Shown in pieces: positions 44,650 to 51,510 of a stretch of DNA of 64,000 nt. Numbering within the stretch: the first letter of the stretch is position 1; the number at the start of each line of letters is the position of its first letter. The notes beneath the pieces are model-generated. The model did not search any database. It saw only the letters and a program-made list of their open reading frames with translations, and was not told the origin of the DNA. Source of the DNA: Mucilaginibacter ginsenosidivorax (GTDB lineage: Bacteria; Bacteroidota; Bacteroidia; Sphingobacteriales; Sphingobacteriaceae); the NCBI RefSeq assembly GCF_007971525.1, contig NZ_CP042437.1, positions 5,456,001-5,520,000 on the forward strand, in the 5' to 3' direction. The translations under genes were made by a program, and so were the position numbers.

Positions 44650-45090
44650 ATGGAAATCCTTGAACAGGAAGAAAAATCACTCTTCGTAGATGTTACGTCA
44701 CAAAAAATATATACGCTCCGGTCTATACAGGTGGCCACCTTTTTGGGCGGGCCAATAATTGCCGGCTACCTTATATCCGAAAATTACCGGGCTTTTAACG
44801 AAGATAAAAAATCAAAAATAGCCATCGTGCTTGGCGTTCTTGCAACCATCGTATTATTCGGCGTGATATTTATGCTGCCCGATACTAAGAAAGTGCCAAC
44901 ATATATTATTCCGCTGGCTTACAGCTGGGCTGCCTATATATTGGTGCAACAGCTCATGGGAGCACAAATGAAGGCTCATTTTTCCGCCGGCGGTGGCGTA
45001 TATACCATCTGGCGGGCGCTGCTGGCTTCGCTTATCGGTTTAGCAGTTACGGTGGCCGGTGTTTTTGTGACGCTTTTAGTAGTGGGGTAG
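44650..45090 (+). CDS. Hypothetical membrane protein
   Basis: 146 residues with four predicted transmembrane helices (about 28-44, 57-76, 84-102 and 120-144) and a short acidic N-terminus with the motif LFVDVTSQKIYTLRSIQVATFLGGP. I recognise no family with confidence, though this kind of N-terminal segment recurs in small Bacteroidota membrane proteins. The next gene starts 19 bp downstream with a GTG, so the two may be co-transcribed. Confidence 0.75.
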   Translation: MEILEQEEKSLFVDVTSQKIYTLRSIQVATFLGGPIIAGYLISENYRAFNEDKKSKIAIVLGVLATIVLFGVIFMLPDTKKVPTYIIPLAYSWAAYILVQQLMGAQMKAHFSAGGGVYTIWRALLASLIGLAVTVAGVFVTLLVVG

Positions 45091-45109
45091 ACAAAGAAAA
45101 TTATACATC

Positions 45110-46075
45110 GTGACAAGAACTACCCTTACCGCCGGACGCTTAAATACAATTTCATGGTTAAATGATAACATCGTTGATTGGGCAGCGGGCGGCAATCATT
45201 ATTCGATAGATGGAAGTACAAAAGAAAGCAATTCATATTATGCATTTAATTTTGATGGTTCTATTAATACTACCGACGGCCAATATGCTTTTATCTATCA
45301 AAAGCTTGGCACCAAAGGGTTGTTATTAAAAAACGGAGAACTTTTAAGGGAAATAAACAGATCTTATTACTTTGCTGAAGCTTACGAGTATCCCGCTGCC
45401 TTTGTGACCGTAGATGAAGTAACCTATCTTATTCATTGTCCCAAAGAATATTGCAGGCTTGATTTTGAAAACGTGGAAACGGGTGAAATTGTAACTGATA
45501 TGATTGGCCGGGATCCGACTGACGTATTTCATTCACGGTTAGAAATAAGTCCTGATGGTTTTGTTTTAATGAGTAAAGGCTGGCATTGGCACCCTTTAGA
45601 TGTAGCTTATTTATATGATATTAAAGAGTGTTTGAAAAACCCTAAGCTACTTGATGAAATCAATTCGTGGTTAAGCATAAACGCGGAGATTAGTACTGCA
45701 AATTTTATCAACAAAACAAAGGTTCTTATAGGCTCGGGCGAGGAGGTTTTTGATGATGAAAATATCGTTTTTCCACCACGGTACATTGCAGTTTTCGATA
45801 TAGGTAGTAAACAAATATCAACTCCAGTAAAAGTGAATGGCGAATTTGGCAACCTGTTTGCCATTGATGACGAACGTGCCTGGGATACTTACCTTTATCC
45901 TAAGATTATCAGTTTAAAAACCGGCGACATTATAGATAAAGATGAATCGGTTTACAGTGGCAAACAAAATTCAAGTATTGTAAATAAAGAGAATTTGGTC
46001 CAGATTGTGTTTAACAGGGATACAAAACAACTTGCAATAGCAGGCAAAGAAGTGATTGAGGTTTTTACACCATAA
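45110..46075 (+). CDS. Hypothetical propeller-like protein
   Basis: 321 residues, GTG start at 45110; no signal peptide. Repeated strand-turn-strand units (QYAFIYQKLGTKGLLLKNGE, YIAVFDIGSKQISTPVKVNG, YLYPKIISLKTGDIIDKDES) suggest a beta-propeller like those found in some YncE- or WD-like proteins, but I do not recognise the family. It is more AT-rich than its neighbours. It follows the membrane protein by 19 bp and is convergent with the DUF2251 gene. Confidence 0.7.
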   Translation: MTRTTLTAGRLNTISWLNDNIVDWAAGGNHYSIDGSTKESNSYYAFNFDGSINTTDGQYAFIYQKLGTKGLLLKNGELLREINRSYYFAEAYEYPAAFVTVDEVTYLIHCPKEYCRLDFENVETGEIVTDMIGRDPTDVFHSRLEISPDGFVLMSKGWHWHPLDVAYLYDIKECLKNPKLLDEINSWLSINAEISTANFINKTKVLIGSGEEVFDDENIVFPPRYIAVFDIGSKQISTPVKVNGEFGNLFAIDDERAWDTYLYPKIISLKTGDIIDKDESVYSGKQNSSIVNKENLVQIVFNRDTKQLAIAGKEVIEVFTP

Positions 46076-46095
46076 ATTATTTACAATTAAAGGTA

Positions 46096-46503
46096 TTATT
46101 TCCCCATCAACAACTTATCTATCAACTCGTCCGTCAAAACAGTTCGTTCATTATCGGTTTTCCATTTTCCACTGCTCGGTGGGAAAGCATTACGGGAATA
46201 CCCAACTTTGTTTTTAAAATCAAATATGGCGTGGCAGTAGTTATTGATTAATAACGAAGCCAATTGCCAGTCGTCAGTCCATGCTATTTTAATATTGCAG
46301 GGAATATCGTTATCTGTTACATCGGCTACGTTGTAAATGTGCACGGCATCCAGAATTGCCTGGCCGGGCATTTTTCCTATCGCGTAAAAATATCCTGTTG
46401 TAAGGTTATCCTCAAAAACAACCCCATGCGATGAGTCGGGAACAACGCTATCCAAAAAAGTGTCTTCGCCAACAATAAATTCTTCTTCTACCTCTAAAAT
46501 CAT
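46096..46503 (-). CDS. DUF2251 family protein
   Basis: 135 residues, cytoplasmic. The segment IKIAWTDDWQLASLLINNYCHAIFDFKNKVGYSRNAFP is written here only in outline: WTDDW, LLINNYCHAIFDF and GYSRNAFPP are the DUF2251 hallmarks. Function unknown. The -7 element on the complement at 46508-46515 abuts the start codon, so the mRNA is probably leaderless. It is convergent with the propeller-like gene, 20 bp apart. Confidence 0.8.
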   Translation of the reverse strand: MILEVEEEFIVGEDTFLDSVVPDSSHGVVFEDNLTTGYFYAIGKMPGQAILDAVHIYNVADVTDNDIPCNIKIAWTDDWQLASLLINNYCHAIFDFKNKVGYSRNAFPPSSGKWKTDNERTVLTDELIDKLLMGK

Positions 46504-46507
46504 CAGG

Positions 46508-46515
46508 CAAAGTTA
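46508..46515 (-). promoter_or_regulatory. Probable -7 element of the DUF2251 gene
   Basis: On the complement this is TAACTTTG, matching TAnnTTTG, ending only 4 bp before the start codon at 46503. Transcription would begin at or inside the first codons. Confidence 0.45.
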
Positions 46516-46596
46516 CATTAAGGGAGCGAATTTTATTTCAGGTCGAATTAACAGATTTTAACAATGTTCGGAGTGACTCCCAGCGGAAATGGAATA

Positions 46597-46604
46597 TATC
46601 TTTG
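46597..46604 (+). promoter_or_regulatory. Probable -7 element of the OmpH-like gene
   Basis: TATCTTTG matches TAnnTTTG exactly and ends 6 bp before ATG 46611, so the transcript would be essentially leaderless. This also rules out the in-frame TTG at 46602 as a start. Confidence 0.55.
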
Positions 46605-46610
46605 TTTGAT

Positions 46611-47129
46611 ATGAAAAGGTCGTTTCTGATTTTATTAACGTTGTTATGCATTGCCTTGGCGAGTAATAAAGCCACAGCCCAGGTAAAAATAGGCTATATT
46701 GATCTCGATACTTTAATGGCTCAAATGCCCGAAACTAAAGATGTGAAGAAGCAAATGGATGCTTTTACAAAACCATTTATTGATCATTTAACAAAAATGA
46801 ACGATGATTATACAAGTTATGGACTTACTTATGTTCATCGCAAGATGACAGATTCTATCGTGGCCGTAGAAAGTAAAAAGTTGCAGATGATTCTAAAAGA
46901 AATGCAAGATTTTCAAGATAATGCTTTTAAAATGGTTGCAGCAAAAAAGGACGAACTATTAAAGCCAATATCTGATAAAGCAATAGCCGCACTTAGTCAA
47001 GTAGCCAAAGAAAACGGAATCAGCTATGTGATAGATTCGTCAAAAAACACCAGGCTAATTGTTGCTTTTGTCGCTTCAGACGAAATTAACCTAATGGATG
47101 CCGTTAAAGCCAAATTAGGTATTAAATGA
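46611..47129 (+). CDS. OmpH/Skp-family periplasmic chaperone
   Basis: 172 residues: signal peptide (1-23, cleavage after ATAQ), then the OmpH fold. The start VKIGYIDLDTLMAQMPE is the typical first strand, a long coiled-coil arm follows (about 45-115), and the domain returns with LSQVAKENGISYVIDSS. OmpH/Skp proteins hold unfolded outer-membrane proteins in the periplasm. Bacteroidota carry several paralogues, often next to the BamA gene; this one stands alone, so it may be a secondary copy. Confidence 0.88.
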   Translation: MKRSFLILLTLLCIALASNKATAQVKIGYIDLDTLMAQMPETKDVKKQMDAFTKPFIDHLTKMNDDYTSYGLTYVHRKMTDSIVAVESKKLQMILKEMQDFQDNAFKMVAAKKDELLKPISDKAIAALSQVAKENGISYVIDSSKNTRLIVAFVASDEINLMDAVKAKLGIK

Positions 47130-47160
47130 ATGCTCGGCGTCTGATCAGAAAATTTCTTCC

Positions 47161-49050
47161 TTAACCAACGTCGGCAGATTGAATATCATCCACCTTCCAG
47201 TCATCCGGAAACGGAATTTCCCTCATCGTAACCTCTTTAAAGCCCGGCACCTTAAAATCGAATCCCGATTGGTTATAATAAAAAAACGGATCAGCTTTAA
47301 AGGCTTCGTAATCTGCCAGCATCTGCTGTTCTAATTTTATTAACCGGTTACGGTATTTATTATCAAAAGGGGCTTTATCTGGTTTTATAGCCAACAGCCT
47401 CATAATATGCTGCAGCAGGTTATAGCAGGTGGTAAACTGTCCGCAGGCTATAATGCAGGCTTCGCTATGTTCTTGCTCGGTCGATTGTTTATCAAACCAC
47501 AACGTGGTACCCATATTGAAGGCTACCTGTGCCACAATCTGGATATCGCGGCTGGGGTTGAGTATAGGCGGGGTTGGCGAATGATAGCCATCATTGGCTT
47601 CGCGGTTAATGTTGTTTGAAAAAGAAAGGTCGTAAATGTGATTGCCCTTGCCCCGGTTTTTCCACTGTGGCGAAAAGTAAAATTTATTGTAGAGCAGTTG
47701 TCTTATCCGCTTCAAAAATATGCTCAGGTTAAGCATCAGTACCGATTGTACCCTTGCGCTTATCATTTGCTTAATAACGCTTAAGGGGGTTTTTGCAAAA
47801 TAGCCAACCAGCACGGTAATTATTCGCTCGGTAAAATTCTTTTTAAAGTTTAATATCAATGCCGAATTAGCGACGCCTAACAACTGCTGTCTTAAATAAA
47901 GCATTGTCACCAGAAAAATTAATGGGACGGTAATAAGTAAAGAACAGCCTACTGTTAATAATCCGTAGTGCTGCTTTATGCCATACCAGGCCCCTGCCGC
48001 TAAAACGATAATAACCGCCACCGCTATAAATATCAATCCCCTTATGGATAGCTCCCAGCCCTTTTTTACTTCGGGCATTACATAAGGTTTAATAAAATGG
48101 CTGCCAACGTCGTTAACCATCAGCAGGTCAAAATGCCGCAGGTCGGTTTCGTGCCGGGTGCGGCGGCCATCGGCATACATCATGCTTTGCAGGCCCTGGT
48201 TGTCGGTAATGCCACCATCCATCAGCCCAAAGTTTTTTTTGCTTATAAATTCCTTTTCCTGTTTATCGCCGGTTTGCGGCAGCATGGTAAGGGCGTTTTT
48301 AAGTTCGGCCGGGTACAGGCCGGGATATGTAAAATCATCAGGGAAAACTATAGGCTCAAAACCAGCCGGAAAGCACGACGATGCCGCCAGTATATCGCCC
48401 AGTTTTAATTTGCCTGCCGTTTTTTCGTCCAGGTATATCACCATATTGCCATAAGTAAAATAGGGATCCTTACCGGCATCGGGCACCAGCTTTATATCCT
48501 GCCTGAAAGACTGGCCGGTAAAAAATTCGGTGGCGTTAAAACAAACTTCCTGTAAATGTTTACCGGGTGCCCCGTCATGACAAAGCGCTTCAAGGGCGGC
48601 ATGGTCAAATAAATATTTATCGTAAGCCATTGCAAACGCGTTAATAATATTACGGCTTTTAAGCTCCCTGGTTTTCCAGTACTTTTTATCGGCCAGTATT
48701 TCCATCGCCTGTTTTAACAGCTCATCGCCGGTTAGCGCTGTTAAAAGTTTGCTGTAGTAATCGCCAAAGCTTTTGCCCTTACTGTTGTACAATGCATACA
48801 ATGTGGTTGCTATTGTGCCGCCCGATGCCGACGACATGTAGCTAACCCTTTGTAGCAGACTAAGGCCAAAAAGTTCATCTGTTGAATCCTCAAATTTTAC
48901 TTTGTCGAGGTATGATAATACACCCAACGCAAAGGAAGCTGCACGAAAGCCACCGCCCGAAAATGCGAGCGCGATGCTATCAAACGGTTTAATTATGGCA
49001 ACCTCAAGCTTGTTTTCTGATAGAGGTTCAGGAGCGGCTATCTTATCCAT
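47161..49050 (-). CDS. Membrane-anchored patatin-like phospholipase
   Basis: 629 residues from ATG 49050 (MDKIAAPEPL). Patatin blocks: oxyanion loop SGGGFRA (31-37), nucleophile elbow SSASGG with Ser76 (the first Gly of GxSxG is replaced by Ser), and the catalytic Asp in LMDGGITDNQG (about 299). Unusually, after this core come two transmembrane helices (about 355-380 and 385-410), then a C-terminal domain of about 210 residues that I do not recognise. The frame continues 40 codons upstream, but that part is AT-rich and lies before the patatin fold. Likely a membrane-bound lipid acyl hydrolase. Confidence 0.85.
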   Translation of the reverse strand: MDKIAAPEPLSENKLEVAIIKPFDSIALAFSGGGFRAASFALGVLSYLDKVKFEDSTDELFGLSLLQRVSYMSSASGGTIATTLYALYNSKGKSFGDYYSKLLTALTGDELLKQAMEILADKKYWKTRELKSRNIINAFAMAYDKYLFDHAALEALCHDGAPGKHLQEVCFNATEFFTGQSFRQDIKLVPDAGKDPYFTYGNMVIYLDEKTAGKLKLGDILAASSCFPAGFEPIVFPDDFTYPGLYPAELKNALTMLPQTGDKQEKEFISKKNFGLMDGGITDNQGLQSMMYADGRRTRHETDLRHFDLLMVNDVGSHFIKPYVMPEVKKGWELSIRGLIFIAVAVIIVLAAGAWYGIKQHYGLLTVGCSLLITVPLIFLVTMLYLRQQLLGVANSALILNFKKNFTERIITVLVGYFAKTPLSVIKQMISARVQSVLMLNLSIFLKRIRQLLYNKFYFSPQWKNRGKGNHIYDLSFSNNINREANDGYHSPTPPILNPSRDIQIVAQVAFNMGTTLWFDKQSTEQEHSEACIIACGQFTTCYNLLQHIMRLLAIKPDKAPFDNKYRNRLIKLEQQMLADYEAFKADPFFYYNQSGFDFKVPGFKEVTMREIPFPDDWKVDDIQSADVG

Positions 49051-49361
49051 AATAACATAGGTTTGGTTATTTAAAATTAGGTAAAATATTATATAATAGT
49101 ATCTTGTGTAAATAAAAAGCCAAACTTTATTTAAGCTGATTTGGGGGTTTATTGTTAATATTGATGGCAAGTTGATTTGGATGCGGGTTAGCTAAATGTC
49201 AGTATACAGGCTAATTAAAATGGAGGGAGTTACACCGATACTTAATCGCTATATTTTTAGTATGATAGATGCTTTTTTTGTAAAATCACCCAAAAGTATG
49301 ACCCGAAATATAAGCCGTTGCTGCAATTTTGGACGTGCTTTAAAACTCAATTAAAAAACAA
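49051..49361. other. Gene-free AT-rich spacer between divergent genes
   Basis: 311 bp between the patatin and DUF4199 starts, very AT-rich, with no gene. No promoter motif stands out with the right spacing on either strand. Confidence 0.35.
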
Positions 49362-49910
49362 ATGAGAAAAAATATTTTAGTTTATGGGTTTATTGGCGGC
49401 CTGATACCCGCCGCCTGGGCCGTTGTTGTTGAAGCGATGCTGAGCAACAGCTTAAGCTTAAATACGCGGATGGTGCTTGGCTATACATCTATGATAATAG
49501 CCTTTTCGCTCATTTTTGTAGCTGTAAAAAACTACCGCGATAATTATAACAACGGTATCATCACTTTTGGAAACACGCTTAAAATCGGGCTGTTAATTAC
49601 ACTTATAGCATCTACCATTTATGTTATTGTTTGGATGGTAGACTATAGCTATTTTATCCCCGATTTTGGCGAAAAATACCAGGCCCAGGTGTTGGCCGAA
49701 CTGAAAGCAAGTGGAGCAAGTGCTGCAGTTATAAAAAAACAAGGTGCCGAAATGGCTGTCATGATGGAGAAATATAAATCAAGTCCCGCCTTTAGGGTGA
49801 TGTTCACCTATCTGGAAATTGTGCCGGTTGGCATCGTAGTATCTTTAATAGCTGCGCTTATACTTAAAAATAAATCTAAACCGGCTACTGTCGTGTCAAC
49901 AATGAACTGA
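49362..49910 (+). CDS. DUF4199 membrane protein
   Basis: 182 residues with four transmembrane helices (about 5-27, 37-56, 70-93 and 147-170). The region NYRDNYNNGIITFGNTLKIGLLI and YSYFIPDFGEKYQAQVL mark the DUF4199 family, which is almost confined to Bacteroidota. Between helices 3 and 4 lies an exposed helical loop rich in Ala, Lys and Met. Function unknown; no operon partner is apparent. A family A repeat begins right at its stop codon. Confidence 0.88.
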   Translation: MRKNILVYGFIGGLIPAAWAVVVEAMLSNSLSLNTRMVLGYTSMIIAFSLIFVAVKNYRDNYNNGIITFGNTLKIGLLITLIASTIYVIVWMVDYSYFIPDFGEKYQAQVLAELKASGASAAVIKKQGAEMAVMMEKYKSSPAFRVMFTYLEIVPVGIVVSLIAALILKNKSKPATVVSTMN

Positions 49911-49997
49911 TGGATAGCCTTTAGTCAAAGTCTTAAGTTCTCAGTAAAAAAAGAAAAAATTAACCTTTAGGCTTACTACTTTCTGCTGTTGACTTAA
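49909..49997. repeat. Family A repeat, copy 3
   Basis: TGATGGATAG followed by CAAAGTCTTAAGTTCT is nearly identical to the copy at 14221-14310; the right half (GGCTTACTACTTT...GACTTAACG) has diverged. The repeat overlaps the stop codon of the DUF4199 gene. Confidence 0.6.
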
Positions 49998-50038
49998 CGC
50001 TACAGTGATCTTATAATTTAAAACAGAACTGATTAAAT

Positions 50039-50416
50039 ATGAAAAAAGTAACAGGTATAGGCGGCGTATTTTTTAAATGCGAGAATCCGCAAAGTATGAA
50101 TGAATGGTATGCCAAAAACCTTGGATTGCCTAAAAGTGAATACGGAACAACGTTTGAGTGGCGGGAGGCCGATGATCCGTCGAAAACAGGATCAACATCC
50201 TGGTGTACGTTTCCGCAGGATACCAAGTATTTCAATCCCTCGGCAAAGCCGTTTATGATTAATTACCGGGTAGAAAATCTGGTTGCGCTGGTTGACGAGC
50301 TGAAAAAGGACAACGTAACCATTGTTGACGAGATTGCCGAATATGACTATGGCAAATTCGTCCACGTGCTCGATCCCGAAGGAAACATTATTGAACTTTG
50401 GGAGCCCAAAGATTGA
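50039..50416 (+). CDS. VOC (glyoxalase/bleomycin-resistance fold) family protein
   Basis: 125 residues forming two beta-alpha-beta-beta-beta units of the VOC fold: KVTGIGGVFFKCENPQSMNE opens the first and FMINYRVENLVALVDELKKD the second, with the closing GKFVHVLDPEGNIIELWEP. The terminal Glu of IIELWEP and the His in KFVHVLDPEGN fit a divalent-metal site, but a specific reaction cannot be assigned. Short VOC proteins of this type are often annotated as glyoxalase-like. It is monocistronic. Confidence 0.9.
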   Translation: MKKVTGIGGVFFKCENPQSMNEWYAKNLGLPKSEYGTTFEWREADDPSKTGSTSWCTFPQDTKYFNPSAKPFMINYRVENLVALVDELKKDNVTIVDEIAEYDYGKFVHVLDPEGNIIELWEPKD

Positions 50417-50447
50417 TGCGTGAAGCGACAAAAACATTCAGTTGAAC

Positions 50448-50655
50448 GCAGTCGAAGACTCACCTGACGAGGCTACGCCCGCCACCCTCTCTTCAATCTG
50501 CGGCTGGAAAGAGGGGCTTGAATGTTGAATGTCAAATTCTTATGAAAAAATAAGTAATAAATTTTCAGCCCCTCTTTCCGGCGAAGCCGAAGAGAGGGTG
50601 GCCAGCGCAGCGTAGCCGGGTGAGTCTTCGCCGCCATGCGATATACTCCATTTCT
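50448..50655. repeat. Family E palindromic element, copy 1
   Basis: GCAGTCGAAGACTCACC near the left end is mirrored by GGGTGAGTCTTCGCCGCC near the right, with inner arms GAGGCTACGCCCGCCACCCT and GAGGGTGGCCAGCGCAGCGT, around a loop containing TTGAATGTTGAATGTCAAATT. The whole can fold into one long hairpin. The same 190-bp unit, about 93% identical by eye, recurs 277 bp downstream. Confidence 0.8.
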
Positions 50656-50724
50656 GCATCAGAATTTCGCGAAATTTTACAACTACCCATCACATATTGG
50701 AATTTATATAAGCATTTGAATAGA

Positions 50725-50930
50725 CGCAGTCGAAGACTCACCCGGCGAGGCTACGCCCGCCACCCTCTCTTCAACCTGTGGTTGGAAAGAGGGGCTTGAA
50801 TGTTGAATGTCAAATTCTTATGAAAAAAATAAGTAATAAATTTTCAGCCCCTCTTTCAGGCGACGCCGAAGAGAGGTTGGCCAGCGCAGCGTAGCCGGGT
50901 GAGTCTTCGCCGCCATACAATATACTTCAT
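50725..50930. repeat. Family E palindromic element, copy 2
   Basis: A direct repeat of copy 1, including its loop and the right-hand flank GCCGCCAT.C.ATATACT.CATT, so the duplication covers more than the hairpin itself. Small differences (CTGCGGCTGG versus CTGTGGTTGG) keep pairing possible. It ends just before an 11-C tract and the hut promoter. Confidence 0.8.
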
Positions 50931-50931
50931 T

Positions 50932-50952
50932 CCCCCCCCCCCTAAAAAAAAA
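50932..50952. other. C11 and A9 homopolymer tracts upstream of the hut promoter
   Basis: Eleven C (50932-50942), one T, then nine A (50944-50952), ending 13 bp before the -33 box of the MarR-hut promoter. Tracts of this length are prone to slipped-strand length change. Confidence 0.6.
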
Positions 50953-50965
50953 CTTTCCTAAAACA

Positions 50966-50998
50966 TTTGCAATTATATAAGCACTTATATAAATTGCA
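50966..50998 (+). promoter_or_regulatory. MarR-hut promoter overlapped by an operator palindrome
   Basis: TTTG (50966-50969) and TAAATTGC (50990-50997, a weaker -7 element) are 20 bp apart, the usual Bacteroidota spacing. TGCAATTATATAAG (50968-50981) is inverted as CTTATATAAATTGCA (50984-50998) with one extra base, so a 31-bp palindrome covers the whole promoter and ends 2 bp before ATG 51001. This is the expected layout for autorepression by the MarR protein encoded directly downstream. A half-site AATTTATATAAGC lies at 50702-50714. Confidence 0.65.
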
Positions 50999-51000
50999 CT

Positions 51001-51510
51001 ATGAATTTATATCAAAGCCTGGGTTATTTGGTATTGGGTAGCAGATTAAGGCGGTTAAGCGAGGCTTTTTTGGCCGAAATTAACCGTGTTTACCAAAATG
51101 AGGGGATAGATTTTGATGCCAGCTGGTTTCCGGTGTTTTATTTACTCTCTAAAAACGACGCTTTATCTATTAAAGAATTGAGCGAGCAGATTGAAGTTTC
51201 GCACCCGGCGGCAAGTCAGCTGATTACCAATTTGAAAAACCGTAGCCTGGTTACCAGTGCTACCTGTGCCGATGATGGCCGCAGGCAACTGGTTACTTTA
51301 ACTGATAGCGGCCGTGAGCTGCTAAAGCAGATATTGCCCGTGTGGGATGCCATTAGCCAGGCCATGACCCAACTGGTGGATACTGATGCTGTATCACAAC
51401 AGCTATTGCCTGCCATTACGGCTGTTGAGAATACCTTCCGTTCAAGCAACCTTTCTGTCGTTATCAGCGAAAAATTAACTGCTCATTTAAAACCCGCTGA
51501 CCATGAATAG
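51001..51510 (+). CDS. MarR-family regulator heading the hut operon
   Basis: 169 residues: dimerisation helices at both ends and a winged helix-turn-helix in the middle (about 58-120; LSIKELSEQIEVSHPAASQL is the recognition region, CADDGRRQLVTLTDSGREL the wing). The gene overlaps hutH by 8 bp, so it is translationally coupled to histidine-degradation genes. In proteobacteria and Bacillus hut genes are run by HutC (GntR family) or HutP; a MarR protein in that role is different. I infer that it represses its own operon through the palindrome at 50968-50998 and responds to histidine, urocanate or a later intermediate. Confidence 0.92.
   Translation: MNLYQSLGYLVLGSRLRRLSEAFLAEINRVYQNEGIDFDASWFPVFYLLSKNDALSIKELSEQIEVSHPAASQLITNLKNRSLVTSATCADDGRRQLVTLTDSGRELLKQILPVWDAISQAMTQLVDTDAVSQQLLPAITAVENTFRSSNLSVVISEKLTAHLKPADHE

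Noticed and set aside
50448..50930. Possible CRISPR-like array of repeats upstream of the hut operon
   Set aside because: There are only two copies, each a 190-bp hairpin, with no short regular repeat-spacer units and no cas genes.
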